DNA of 64,000 nt, from NCBI GenBank assembly GCA_024742695.1, contig JANSXY010000010.1, forward strand, positions 50,554 to 114,553. The letters are read 5' to 3'. The DNA comes from Paracoccaceae bacterium (GTDB taxonomy: Bacteria; Pseudomonadota; Alphaproteobacteria; Rhodobacterales; Rhodobacteraceae). A program made the translations under genes and the position numbers. Positions 34,534-43,562 of the stretch are shown here, piece by piece (within the stretch, counting starts at the first letter, position 1; each line of letters begins with the position of its first letter). The notes below the pieces were generated by a model. It made no database searches. It was not told the DNA's origin and saw only the letters and a list, made by a program, of their open reading frames with translations.

Positions 34534-35073
34534 GGGACTTCCTCTTTCTGTCGTCGCCGTGAAACGGTGAAGTCAACCGCCCGCGCTCTGCCGCGACCGG
34601 ATCGCGGGCCTTCACGCCCGTTTCCCGCCGCGTCGGCCGCCGGTGCCGCCGTCCTCCCGCCTGTTCGAGGCACGGCCCTGCCTCGACCGGAGGTCCGGAA
34701 ACCGTGCGAGTTCAGGCTACTGCCGTGCCCGCGACGGTGGGAGGGCGAAAAAATGCGATCGGCGACGGCCAATCGCCCAGGCTGAGGGTCTGTTCTTCCC
34801 GGGCCGACGATCCGTCAAGCGCGCAGCTTCCTGTCGGTCCATCGAAGGACCGCGATGCCTTGGTTGCCAAGACAGGGCGCGCCATGACGGCGATCACCGC
34901 CTCTGACCCTACCGTCCTGACGGGTCGATCCCCTCTCACGGTCAACCGGAACACTCTTTCGGCCTTGATCGAAGTCAATTCGGTTTCGCGTCAAAGCTGC
35001 GTAGGCTTCATGCCACAGGACAAGATTGAACGCCCACCCGATCCTGCTTTGAACCAAGTCGAGGAGCTCCGAG
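34534..35073. other. 540-bp intergenic region with no gene recognised
   Basis: The stretch lies between the hypothetical exported protein (minus) and the cytochrome c gene (plus), so it must hold two divergent promoters. It is less GC-rich than its surroundings from about 34900 onward. Short open frames on both strands have no recognisable similarity or ribosome site. A perfect small hairpin, CGGTCC-ATCGAA-GGACCG, lies at 34835-34852. No tRNA or repeat was seen. Confidence 0.5.
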
Positions 35074-35478
35074 ATGAATGTGATTTCAAGGTTCGTTTTC
35101 GCGCTGCTTGTTGCCGCGCCGGTTCAATCCCTTGCCCAGGACGCGACGATCGCCGCCGGCAAGCAAGAGTACATGATGGGCTGCGCCGGTTGCCACGGGG
35201 AGTCAGGCAAGGGGGATGGCCCGCTGGCGGACATGTTGGAGATTCACACCCCGGACCTGACAAGGATTACCGAGCGAACGGGCGGCGGCGACTTCCCGTT
35301 CTACAACACGCTCAAGCTGATCGACGGTCGGGACGTTCGGGCGCATGGCGGCTCCATGCCGGTCTGGGGCGACCGCTTTCAGATCTCGGCCACCAGCCAG
35401 CGAGGAGAGACCGCCGACATGGTGGCGCGCGGGCGCATCCTGTCTCTTGTCGCCTACCTCGGGTCCATACAGCAGTAA
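35074..35478 (+). CDS. Mono-heme c-type cytochrome, periplasmic
   Basis: A 134-residue protein: signal peptide ~1-22 (QSLAQ/DATI), then a class I cytochrome c fold with the heme-attachment motif C37-AG-C40-H41 and a probable distal ligand M95 in GGSMPVWGD. It would carry electrons in the periplasm. It resembles small cytochromes linked to dehydrogenases, but no obvious partner is adjacent. GAGGAG upstream (about 35060) supports the start at 35074. Confidence 0.88.
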   Translation: MNVISRFVFALLVAAPVQSLAQDATIAAGKQEYMMGCAGCHGESGKGDGPLADMLEIHTPDLTRITERTGGGDFPFYNTLKLIDGRDVRAHGGSMPVWGDRFQISATSQRGETADMVARGRILSLVAYLGSIQQ

Positions 35479-35885
35479 TGGCCACCGAGCGTCCTGACTA
35501 CGGGTGACGGCGCCGGACAGGGGCCCGATCCCGCGGTCGGGGCCTGATGTGCCGTCACGCGAACGACCGCTTCAGGAAAGCGCCGTCGTGGTGCCGAGCT
35601 GAAGACAGGCTGCAACTCTTGCGCGAGCACGGCCGCCCATGGCGGCGGTCCGGGATATCCGCAAGCCGGTCGCTCACGTTCCAAGCCGCCGGCGGCGGCT
35701 CCGGTCGCAGGCGGACGCTCATCAAGGTCGCCGCGATCGACGGCTTCACGCTCTCGGTCGGCGTCGACGTCGATATCGAAGTGCGCGTTCCACGACACCC
35801 GGTGCGCGGCGCAGGCGCGGCCCGGCAACAGGGCCGGGCCGTTCCCGTGCCGATGCAGGTCGATGGCAAGGTTGCCGGGTGGACC
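35479..35885. other. 407-bp intergenic region without a recognised gene
   Basis: It lies between the ends of the cytochrome c gene (plus) and the DmdA-like gene (minus), so neither promoter need be here. Overlapping short open frames on both strands are of the length expected by chance in such GC-rich DNA and show no family likeness. The left part contains the long hairpin at 35504-35558. A degenerate gene remnant is possible but not demonstrable. Confidence 0.45.
35504..35558 (+). terminator. Long hairpin after the cytochrome c gene
   Basis: GTGACGGC (35504-35511) and GCCGTCAC (35551-35558) are perfect inverted arms. Inside them AGGGGCCCGA and TCGGGGCCT can pair with small bulges, giving one long stem. 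It begins 26 bp after the stop at 35478. There is no T tract, so it is either a Rho-assisted terminator or a 3'-end stabilising structure. Confidence 0.45.
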
Positions 35886-37025
35886 CTACGCTGCCGCCAG
35901 CGATTTCTTCGGATCGAAGAAGGGCCGTTCCGCCACGGTCGCCATGCAGGGGCCGGAGGGCAGCACCACTTCGACCTGCATGCCGATCCGGGCGTGGTCC
36001 ACCGCGATCATCGCCAGCGCGATGTTGCGCTCCAGCCGGGGCGAATACACCGCCGAGGTGACCTTGCCCACCTCTTGCCCGGCCACGTTGATCGGCCAGA
36101 ACCTGGTGTTCGGCCCGGTCAGCGGATCGGCATCGATGATCAGGCCAACCTGCTTGCGGGTGATGCCCGTGTCGCGGATGCGCTTCAGCGCGGCCTTGCC
36201 GATGAAATCGGCCTCCATGTCCAGGTTCACCAGCCGGTCGAGACCCAGTTCGAACGGGTTGGTGTGGATGTCGGCATCCGCGTGGTAGGACAGCATCCCC
36301 CCCTCGATCCGCCGGATCGACGAGGTGTGGCCCGGCTTCAGCCCGTATTCCACGCCGACGGCCATGATGCGTTCCCACAGGGCGTCCCCCATGGACCCGT
36401 CGCGCAGGTAGAGCTCATAGCCCAGTTCGCTGGACCAGCCGGTGCGCGAGACGATCAGCGGAATCCCGTCAAGGTCCAGTTCGCGCAGCCAGTAGTATTT
36501 CAGATCCATGATCTCGTCGCCGAACAGCGCCTGCATGATCCGGCCCGATTTCGGCCCCTGCAGTTGCAGCGGCGAGACATCGGGTTCGCCGATCCGGACA
36601 TCCATGCCGGAGTGGACCGCCACGCCCTGCGCCCACAGCAGGACGTCGCTGTCGGCCAGCGAAAGCCAGAAATGGTTTTCCGCCAGCCGCAGCAGGATCG
36701 GGTCGTTCAGGATCCCGCCCTCGGCATTGGTGATCAGCACGTATTTGCACTGGCCCACCGCCATCTTCGACAGATCGCGCGGGGTCAGCATCTGCACGAA
36801 GCGCGCGGCGTCCAGGCCGGTGATCTCCACCTGCCGCTCCACCGCCACGTCGCACAGGATCGCGTCGTTCACGAGGTTCCAGAAATTCTGTTCCGGATCT
36901 CCGAAGTCGCGGGGGATATACATATGATTGTAAACCGAAAACCCCTTCGCCCCCCAGCGCACGGTGGCGTCGAAATAGGGGGATTTCCGGATCTGCGTGC
37001 CAAAGCCGAACTCATCTGCGTGCAT
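35886..37025 (-). CDS. GcvT-family THF-dependent methyltransferase, DmdA (DMSP demethylase)-like
   Basis: A 379-residue single GcvT-fold protein (folate-binding T-protein domain plus C-terminal barrel). Segments such as DATVRWGAKGFSVYNHMYIP, near residues 19-38, LTPRDLSK, GQCKYV, EPDVSPLQLQGP, SRTGWSSELGYELYLRDG and RRIEGGMLSYHADADIHTNP resemble DmdA and its close paralogues. It lacks the lipoyl-partner signatures of true glycine cleavage T-protein, and no gcvH or gcvP lies near. It should transfer a methyl group from a substrate (DMSP or another methylated compound) to tetrahydrofolate. The neighbouring Lrp-type gene on the same strand, 167 bp upstream, may regulate it. DMSP specificity is not proven. 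Confidence 0.8.
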   Translation of the reverse strand: MHADEFGFGTQIRKSPYFDATVRWGAKGFSVYNHMYIPRDFGDPEQNFWNLVNDAILCDVAVERQVEITGLDAARFVQMLTPRDLSKMAVGQCKYVLITNAEGGILNDPILLRLAENHFWLSLADSDVLLWAQGVAVHSGMDVRIGEPDVSPLQLQGPKSGRIMQALFGDEIMDLKYYWLRELDLDGIPLIVSRTGWSSELGYELYLRDGSMGDALWERIMAVGVEYGLKPGHTSSIRRIEGGMLSYHADADIHTNPFELGLDRLVNLDMEADFIGKAALKRIRDTGITRKQVGLIIDADPLTGPNTRFWPINVAGQEVGKVTSAVYSPRLERNIALAMIAVDHARIGMQVEVVLPSGPCMATVAERPFFDPKKSLAAA

Positions 37026-37192
37026 CGTTTGGGCCCTTGCTGGAACCCGGGCTGGCGACCCCGGGACACGGTGGAAGATGCGCCACGTTTACGCTGTCCC
37101 GGGATCCCGATGCGGACCAAAAAACGGCCCCCTTGCGGACCGATCGGGCTGTTCTCGAACGCCATCGCGGGCCGTTCGGTCGCGCGGCGCGA

Positions 37193-37675
37193 TCAGCGGC
37201 CCGCAAGCTTGGCGATGTTGGGTTTGGACGACTTCACGATCCGGGTCGCGATATAGGTCATGTAGCGGTCGACACCCGGATCGGTGTCCAGCATGTCCTG
37301 CATCAGCGCCTGGAACGCCGACAGGCTGGGGCAAATCACCCGCATGACGTAGTCCATGCCGCCGCCGGTGGCGACGCAGTCGACGATCTCGTCATGGCGG
37401 GCGATCCAGGCCTCGAAACGGTCGAAATCGACCTTGCGATGATGCTTGAGAGAGACCGTCACCATCACCTGCGTGAAGTCGCAGATCCGGTCGAGCGCGA
37501 TCTCGGCATGGTAGCTGCGGATGTATCCGGCGGCCTTCAACCGGTCGAGCCGCGCCCAGCAGGGCGTGGCCGAGATGTTCACGATTTCGGACAGGCGCGT
37601 CTTGCTCAGTTGTCCGTGGCTTTGCACGGCGCTGAGGATGCGGATATCCGTGGCATCAAGCCCGAGCTTCTTCAA
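37193..37675 (-). CDS. Lrp/AsnC-family transcriptional regulator (probable TTG start)
   Basis: From a TTG at 37675 the product is 160 residues with the standard Lrp layout: HTH DATDIRILSAVQSHGQLSKT...SATPCWARLDRLKAAGYI (~5-55), then the RAM ligand domain ending FQALMQDMLDTDPGVDRYMTY. The first ATG in frame (37783) would add 36 residues of Arg/Pro-rich, non-family sequence, so TTG is preferred although its ribosome site is weak. It lies just upstream of the DmdA-like gene in the same orientation, and its effector may be that gene's substrate or an amino acid. Confidence 0.82.
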   Translation of the reverse strand: MKKLGLDATDIRILSAVQSHGQLSKTRLSEIVNISATPCWARLDRLKAAGYIRSYHAEIALDRICDFTQVMVTVSLKHHRKVDFDRFEAWIARHDEIVDCVATGGGMDYVMRVICPSLSAFQALMQDMLDTDPGVDRYMTYIATRIVKSSKPNIAKLAGR

Positions 37676-38066
37676 TGACGCTTTGCTTTCTCTGAACGGA
37701 CGGGGATTTGGCGACGGTCGGGTCGATCGTCGCAAAGCGATACAGTGCGGGCAAGCCTCTCGCCGGGTCGGGTTGCGACACACGCGGCTCCGGAAACGTC
37801 ACGGGCAATTGCAGTGGGGGCGACCATCCGACCAGGGGGGTGCACCTGCTCTTGATCCGGCCAGCGCAGTCCGACGGCAAATCCAGCGCGGCGAAGCGCG
37901 ACCTCCCCGCCACGGGTGCGGATGCGAGGCCGCCGCGCCATCAGACCCCGCTCCGCGGGAACCTGTCATCCGTGGCGCCCGTCGCGGATAGCGACACCGG
38001 GCCCTGACCGGCGCTCGATGCGACCGGGACGAAGGCCTGGAAGGCCCGCAACCTTGCCGGACTATG
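37676..38066. other. 391-bp intergenic region between the Lrp gene and tRNA-Leu
   Basis: It holds the promoter region of the Lrp gene (minus) and the 3' flank of tRNA-Leu. Small open frames here are Arg/Pro-rich and match nothing I know; the part next to 37783 could be the N-terminal extension of the Lrp frame if ATG were used. No repeat or integrase remnant was seen next to the tRNA. Confidence 0.45.
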
Positions 38067-38152
38067 TGGTGCCCGCGGCCGGACTCGAACCGGCACGGCC
38101 TTCCGGCCTAGGGATTTTAAGTCCCCTGTGTCTACCATTCCACCACGCGGGC
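38067..38152 (-). tRNA. tRNA-Leu (anticodon TAA), CCA encoded
   Basis: On the minus strand the acceptor stem GCCCGCG starts at 38152 and pairs with CGCGGGC followed by discriminator A (38070) and an encoded CCA (38069-38067). The anticodon stem-loop reads GGGGA-CTTAAAA-TCCCT with TAA as anticodon. A long variable arm (GGCCGGAAGGCC region) and GGTTCGAGTCC T-loop are present, as expected for tRNA-Leu. It decodes UUA (and UUG by wobble). Confidence 0.95.
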
Positions 38153-38283
38153 ACGGTGTGTGACGGGGGCACAATAGGCCCCGGCGCGGCGGGGACAAGC
38201 CGGTGACGTTCGGGCAGGCTCGTGGCCGGGGCCGGACCTGTGCTAGGCTCACCCGTGACCATCCAGCCGAGGCCGAGGCACCC

Positions 38284-39489
38284 ATGATCCGCACCCTGTC
38301 CCTTCTTGCCGCCCTTGCCGCGATTCCGGCGGCGGCGAACGCCACGACCGTCACCGCCGAGGTGACCTACCGCGAGCGGATCGCCCTGCCCTCTGACGCG
38401 CTTCTGGTGGTGGAACTGCGCGATGCCATGGGCCGGATCGTGGCCCGGCAGGCCGTGCCGACCGAGGGGGCGCAGGTGCCGCTGACGATCCGCGTCGAAG
38501 CCCCGGACGGGGCCGAAGGCCTTGTCCTGCAGGCCGGCATTCTCGGCCCCGGCGCGCCATGGCTGACCGAGGCGACGCTGGTGCCGGGCGACGGCGGCGC
38601 GGCGGATGCCGGCACGCTGATGGCGCGGCGCACCGCGATGGTCGGCCCCTCCCATGCCTGGCGCTGTGGCGAAGACCTGTACTGGCTGGGCTGGACGGAG
38701 GAGGGCGCGCGGCTGCGCAGGGGCGGCAGCTGGGTCGATCTGGCGCCCGAACGCACCGCCTCGGGCTTCAAGGTCGCGGCGCCGCAGGATCCGACGACCT
38801 TCGCCTGGTCGAAGGGGCGCCGGATGACGATCTCCTGGCACGGCACCGAGGCCGAATGCCTGCCGGCGCTGGCTCCGCTTGCCGCCGGGTTTTCCGCCCG
38901 CGGCAACGAACCGGGCTGGCGACTGGACGTTCACGGCGGGCGCTTCGTCTTCGGCCAGCTCGACGGACCGGGGATCGAGGCGATGCTGTCGCAGCCCGAG
39001 CGTACCGCCGACGGGCTGCGCTACAGCGCGCCCGAGGCCGGGCTGACCGTGACCCTCGCCGACCGGCTGACGCATGGCACGATGGCCGACCTGCCCTATC
39101 CGGTCGCCGTCACGGTCGAAACGCCCGACCGCGTGTTTTCCGGCACCGGCGGCGATCCCGGCGCGCTGATCGAGGGGCTGGACTGGCGTCTGGCCGAAAT
39201 CGCGGGGCTGGAGCTGCCGGCCGATCTCGACGCATGGCTGAGGTTCGAGGGCCGCGCGGTCTGGGGCCGGGGCGGCTGCAACCGCTTCACCGGCGGGTTC
39301 GAACTGGGCGGCGAGCTGTTCACCATCGGCCCGGTCGCGGCGACGATGATGGCCTGCCCCGGCGCGCTGATGGCGGCCGAACGCGGCCTGTTCGCGGCGC
39401 TGGAGGCGACCCGAACCTTCGACATCGAGGCGGACGGAACGCTGGTGCTGATCGGCCCGGCCGGACCGGTCGCGCGGCTGGTGCCGTAG
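38284..39489 (+). CDS. Exported META-domain protein with YbaY-like N-terminal domain
   Basis: A 401-residue exported protein: signal peptide ~1-21 (AAANA/TTV). A first domain (~22-120) resembles the YbaY/YscW-type lipoprotein domain ([26 protein letters not shown] at about residues 22-47). A middle domain of unknown type contains several Cys and Trp. A C-terminal META/HslJ domain (~300-400) shows [15 protein letters not shown] and [14 protein letters not shown], the usual HslJ signature. HslJ-type domains are linked to envelope stress and drug tolerance. It is convergent with the putR gene, with 9 bp between the ends. Confidence 0.82.
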   Translation: MIRTLSLLAALAAIPAAANATTVTAEVTYRERIALPSDALLVVELRDAMGRIVARQAVPTEGAQVPLTIRVEAPDGAEGLVLQAGILGPGAPWLTEATLVPGDGGAADAGTLMARRTAMVGPSHAWRCGEDLYWLGWTEEGARLRRGGSWVDLAPERTASGFKVAAPQDPTTFAWSKGRRMTISWHGTEAECLPALAPLAAGFSARGNEPGWRLDVHGGRFVFGQLDGPGIEAMLSQPERTADGLRYSAPEAGLTVTLADRLTHGTMADLPYPVAVTVETPDRVFSGTGGDPGALIEGLDWRLAEIAGLELPADLDAWLRFEGRAVWGRGGCNRFTGGFELGGELFTIGPVAATMMACPGALMAAERGLFAALEATRTFDIEADGTLVLIGPAGPVARLVP

Positions 39490-39498
39490 CGCGGGCGC

Positions 39499-39969
39499 TC
39501 AGCCCGAAAAGGCATCCTCCTTTACCGCCTCCATCGCGACATAGGTGGAGGTGGAGGCGACATGCGGCAGGGTCGAGATGTGTTCTGCCATCACCCGCCG
39601 GTAGTCGGCGATATCGGCGGTCCGCACCTTCAGCAGATAATCGAAACCGCCGGCGATCATGTGGCATTCCTCGACCTCCGGCAGGGCGCGGGCGGCGTGG
39701 TTGAAGGCCTGCAACGCCGCCTCGCGGGTATCGGTCAGCCGCACCTCGACGAAGGCGACATGCGCCAGCCCCATCCGGATCGGCGACAGCACCGCGCGGT
39801 AGCCCTGGATCACCCCGGCCTCTTCCAGCCGCTTCACCCGCGCCTGCGTGGGTGTCTTCGACAAGCCGACGCGGCGGGCCAGTTCCGCCACCGGCAGGCG
39901 GCCGTCGCGCGCCAGTTCGCGCAGGATGGCGGAATCGATCCGGTCCAGGGGCACTGGCGCATTCGGCAT
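39499..39969 (-). CDS. putR: Lrp/AsnC-family regulator divergent from putA (PutR-like)
   Basis: A 156-residue Lrp-type protein: HTH in DSAILRELARDGRLPVAELARRVGLSKTPTQARVKRLEEAG form (residues ~12-52) and a RAM domain ending EHISTLPHVASTSTYVAMEAV. It is divergent from putA across a ~100-bp spacer, as in other Alphaproteobacteria where PutR activates putA in response to proline. PutA here has no ribbon-helix-helix domain, so an external regulator is expected. The start at 39969 (MPNAPV) follows AGGAG. Confidence 0.87.
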   Translation of the reverse strand: MPNAPVPLDRIDSAILRELARDGRLPVAELARRVGLSKTPTQARVKRLEEAGVIQGYRAVLSPIRMGLAHVAFVEVRLTDTREAALQAFNHAARALPEVEECHMIAGGFDYLLKVRTADIADYRRVMAEHISTLPHVASTSTYVAMEAVKEDAFSG

Positions 39970-40072
39970 GTCTGAACTCCTGAATTTGGTCTGATCGACT
40001 ACCATTGGCGCTACTATGGGCCATTCGCCTTGCCGTTTCGCGATATCATGGCGCATACCGCAGGAGAACCCC

Positions 40073-43000
40073 ATGTCCGACCCCTGGCACGCGATCGAGA
40101 CCGGAACCCTGACCCCCGAGGGTCCGCTGCTGGCCGGGCTGATCGCCAGGGCGGCGCTGTCGGACGAGGATCGTGCCGCAATCGGCAAGGCCGGCGCCGA
40201 TCTGGTCGCCCGGATCCGGGCCGACAGCCGGCCGGGCCTGATGGAGGTGTTCCTCGCCGAATACGGGCTTTCGACCGACGAGGGGATCGCGCTGATGTGC
40301 CTGGCCGAGGCGCTTCTGCGGGTGCCCGACGCGGCGACGATGGACGCGCTGATCGAGGACAAGATCGCGCCGTCGGACTGGTCGCGCCACCTGGGCCATT
40401 CCGCCTCGCCGCTGGTCAATGCCTCGACCTGGGCGCTGATGCTGACCGGCAAGGTGCTGGAGGATCGGCCGCCCGGCGTTGCCGGTCATCTGCGCGGCGC
40501 GATCAAGCGGCTGGGCGAGCCAGTGATCCGCACCGCCGTGGCCCGCGCGATGCGCGAGATGGGCCGCCAGTTCGTTCTGGGCGAGACGATCGGCGCCGCG
40601 ATGCGCCGCGCCGCGGCCGAGGAGGCGAAGGGATACGGCTATTCCTACGACATGCTGGGCGAGGCGGCGCGCACCATGGCGGATGCCCGCCGCTACGCCG
40701 ACAGCTACGCGGGCGCGATCGCGGCGATCGCCGCCGCCTGCCGGTCCGGCGACGTGCGCGAAAACCCCGGCATCTCGGTCAAGCTGTCGGCCCTGCACCC
40801 GCGCTACGAAGTCGCGCAGGAGGCTCGCGTGATGGCCGAACTGGTGCCGGTGCTGCGCGATCTGGCGCGTCAGGCGGCGCGGGCCGGCATGGGCTTCAAC
40901 ATCGACGCGGAAGAGGCCGACAGGCTGACGCTGTCGCTGAAGGTGATCGAGACGGTGCTGGCCGATCCCGACCTGGCGGGCTGGGACGGGTTCGGGGTGG
41001 TGGTGCAGGCCTACGGCCGGCGCGCCGGCCCGGTGCTCGACTGGTTGCACGGCCTGGCGGATCGGCTGGACCGACGGATCATGGTGCGCCTGGTCAAGGG
41101 CGCCTACTGGGATACGGAGGTCAAGCGCGCGCAGGTTCTGGGGCTGGAGGATTTCCCGGTCTTCACCCGCAAGGAAGCGACGGATGTCAGCTACATCGCC
41201 AATGCCCGCAAGCTTCTGGGCATGACCGACCGGATCTATCCGCAGTTCGCCACCCACAACGCCCATACCGTCGCCGCGATCCTGCACATGGCGCGGGACC
41301 ATGACAGCTACGAGTTCCAGCGCCTGCACGGGATGGGCGAGCGGCTGCACGACCTTGTCTTGAAGGATCGCGGCACCCGCTGCCGGATCTATGCGCCGGT
41401 CGGCGCGCATCGCGACCTCTTGGCCTACCTCGTCCGGCGTTTGCTGGAAAACGGCGCGAATTCCTCCTTCGTGCATCAGATCGTCGATACCGCCGTTCCG
41501 CCCGAGGCGGTCGCCGCCTGCCCCTTCGCCGCGGTGGAGGCCACGCTGCCGACGCCCGCGAACCCCCGGCTGCGGACCGGGCCGCACCTGTTCGCGCCGG
41601 CGCGCGGCAATGCGCGCGGCTTCGACCTGACCGACGGGCCGACGCTGGCCGCGATCGAGGCCGCGCGCGCGCCCCACGCCAGCGCAAGCTGCGATGCCGC
41701 GCCGATGCTGGCCGGCCCCGCCGCGCCTGAACCCGCGCAGCCGGTGAACGATCCCGCCACCGGCGCGCCGGTCGGCACCGTCGCCGCCGCCAGCGCGGCG
41801 GATGTGGCGACGGCGCTGTCGGCGGCCCGCCCCTGGGATGCGCCGGCCGGGGAACGCGCCCGCGTGCTGGAGGCCGCCGCGCGGCTCTACGAGGATCATT
41901 TCGGCGAGATCTTCGCACTGGTCGCGCGCGAGGCCGGCAAGACCCTGCCCGACGCGCTGGCGGAACTGCGCGAGGCGGTGGATTTCCTGCACTACTATGC
42001 CGCCGGGGCGCGCGACCTCGGCCGCCCGCCGCTGGGCCGGGTGGCCTGCATCAGCCCGTGGAACTTTCCGCTGGCGATCTTCACAGGCCAGATCGCCGCC
42101 GCGCTGGCCGCGGGCAACGCGGTGCTGGCCAAGCCCGCCGAACAGACGCCGCTGATCGCGGCGCTGGCGACCGGCCTTCTGCACCGCGCCGGGGTGCCGC
42201 GCGCGGCGCTGCAACTCCTGCCCGGCGACGGCGCGACGGTGGGCGCGGCGCTGACCTCGGAGGCGCGGATCGACGGCGTGGTGTTCACCGGTTCGACCGA
42301 GACCGCCCGCGCGATCCGCGCCGCGATGGCGCGCCATCTCGCCCCCGGCGCGCCGCTGATCGCCGAGACCGGCGGGCTGAACGCGATGATCGTCGATTCC
42401 ACCGCGCTGCCGGAACAGGCGGTGCGCGACATCCTCGCCTCCGCCTTCCAGTCCGCCGGCCAGCGCTGCTCGGCGCTGCGCTGCCTTTACGTGCAGGAGG
42501 ATGTGGCGGAGACGGTGCTGGAGATGCTGTTCGGCGCGATGGAGGATCTTGCGCCGGGAGAGCCCTGGCGCCTGTCCACCGATATCGGGCCGGTGATCGA
42601 CGCCGAGGCGGCGGGCACGATCCGCGCCCATGTCGAGGCGGCGCGCGCCGAGGGCCGTATCCTCAAGGAGATCGCCGCGCCGGTCGGCGGGCATTTCGTG
42701 CCGCCCACGGCGATCCGCGTCAACGGCATCGGCGACCTGGGGCGCGAGATCTTCGGCCCGGTGCTGCATGTCGCCACCTTCCGGGCGGACGACCTGCCGC
42801 GGGTGATCGCCGATATCAACGCCACCGGCTACGGCCTGACCTTCGGCCTGCACAGCCGGATCGACGACCGCGTGCAGGAGGTGACCGAGGCGCTGCGGGT
42901 CGGCAATGTCTATGTCAATCGCAACCAGATCGGTGCGGTGGTGGGCAGCCAGCCGTTCGGCGGCGAGGGGCTTTCGGGCACCGGGCCGAAGGCGGGCGGG

Positions 43001-43531
43001 CCCGACTACCTGTCGCGGCTGACCGCGCGCGTCCCGGCCCCGGCGGCCGATGACCGGCCCGAAGCCGCCGCGCCGGCGGTCGACGAGGCCGGCGTCGCGC
43101 GGGCGCTGGCGGCGGCCGTGCCGCCGGATGCGCCGCTGTCGCGCCATGATCTGCCCGGCCCCACGGGCGAGGCGAACCGCCTGTCGCTGCATCCCCGCGC
43201 GCCGCTTCTGTGCCTGGGCCCCGGCCGGGCGCAGGCCGCGGCCCAGGCCGGCGCGGTGCGCGCGCTGGGCGGGGCGGCGGTGGACTGCCCCGGCCCGTTG
43301 CCGCCCGGCGCGCTTGCCCGGCTGGCGCCGCTGTCGGGCGCGCTGTGGTGGGGCGACGAGGAAACCGCGCGTCACCTCGCCGGCGACCTCGCCGACCGGC
43401 CCGGCCCGATCCTGCCGCTGATCACCGGCCTGCCCGATCGCGCCGATGTGCTGGTGGAACGGCACCTGTGCGTGGATACCACGGCCTCGGGCGGGAACGC
43501 GGAATTGCTGGCGGCGGCCGGCGCGGCTTGA
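40073..43531 (+). CDS. putA: Bifunctional proline dehydrogenase/P5C dehydrogenase PutA
   Basis: A 1152-residue bifunctional enzyme oxidising proline to glutamate. The PRODH half (roughly 60-480) includes MVRLVKGAYWDTEVKRA and ATHNAHT, typical FAD/substrate segments. The P5CDH half (~560-1000) has SPWNFPLAIFTGQIAAALAA, FTGSTETARAIRA, ETGGLNAMIV and the catalytic Cys in AGQRCSALR. A C-terminal ~140-residue domain follows, as in longer PutAs. There is no N-terminal ribbon-helix-helix, so it is not its own repressor. The ATG at 40073 is preceded by CAGGAGAA. It is regulated in all likelihood by the divergent Lrp-type gene. Confidence 0.95.
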   Translation: MSDPWHAIETGTLTPEGPLLAGLIARAALSDEDRAAIGKAGADLVARIRADSRPGLMEVFLAEYGLSTDEGIALMCLAEALLRVPDAATMDALIEDKIAPSDWSRHLGHSASPLVNASTWALMLTGKVLEDRPPGVAGHLRGAIKRLGEPVIRTAVARAMREMGRQFVLGETIGAAMRRAAAEEAKGYGYSYDMLGEAARTMADARRYADSYAGAIAAIAAACRSGDVRENPGISVKLSALHPRYEVAQEARVMAELVPVLRDLARQAARAGMGFNIDAEEADRLTLSLKVIETVLADPDLAGWDGFGVVVQAYGRRAGPVLDWLHGLADRLDRRIMVRLVKGAYWDTEVKRAQVLGLEDFPVFTRKEATDVSYIANARKLLGMTDRIYPQFATHNAHTVAAILHMARDHDSYEFQRLHGMGERLHDLVLKDRGTRCRIYAPVGAHRDLLAYLVRRLLENGANSSFVHQIVDTAVPPEAVAACPFAAVEATLPTPANPRLRTGPHLFAPARGNARGFDLTDGPTLAAIEAARAPHASASCDAAPMLAGPAAPEPAQPVNDPATGAPVGTVAAASAADVATALSAARPWDAPAGERARVLEAAARLYEDHFGEIFALVAREAGKTLPDALAELREAVDFLHYYAAGARDLGRPPLGRVACISPWNFPLAIFTGQIAAALAAGNAVLAKPAEQTPLIAALATGLLHRAGVPRAALQLLPGDGATVGAALTSEARIDGVVFTGSTETARAIRAAMARHLAPGAPLIAETGGLNAMIVDSTALPEQAVRDILASAFQSAGQRCSALRCLYVQEDVAETVLEMLFGAMEDLAPGEPWRLSTDIGPVIDAEAAGTIRAHVEAARAEGRILKEIAAPVGGHFVPPTAIRVNGIGDLGREIFGPVLHVATFRADDLPRVIADINATGYGLTFGLHSRIDDRVQEVTEALRVGNVYVNRNQIGAVVGSQPFGGEGLSGTGPKAGGPDYLSRLTARVPAPAADDRPEAAAPAVDEAGVARALAAAVPPDAPLSRHDLPGPTGEANRLSLHPRAPLLCLGPGRAQAAAQAGAVRALGGAAVDCPGPLPPGALARLAPLSGALWWGDEETARHLAGDLADRPGPILPLITGLPDRADVLVERHLCVDTTASGGNAELLAAAGAA

Positions 43532-43562
43532 CGCGGCGGCGCGCAGCGCCCAGCTTCGCTGC

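Noticed and set aside
35547..35880. Short open frames on both strands as small genes
   Set aside because: They overlap one another, lack ribosome sites and resemble no family; chance frames of this length are common in such GC-rich DNA.
35886..37025. Glycine cleavage system T-protein
   Set aside because: No gcvH or gcvP is adjacent and the conserved segments fit the DmdA-like subfamily better.
37676..38152. tRNA-Leu as an integration site
   Set aside because: No integrase, direct repeat of the tRNA 3' end or foreign-looking gene block was seen on either side.
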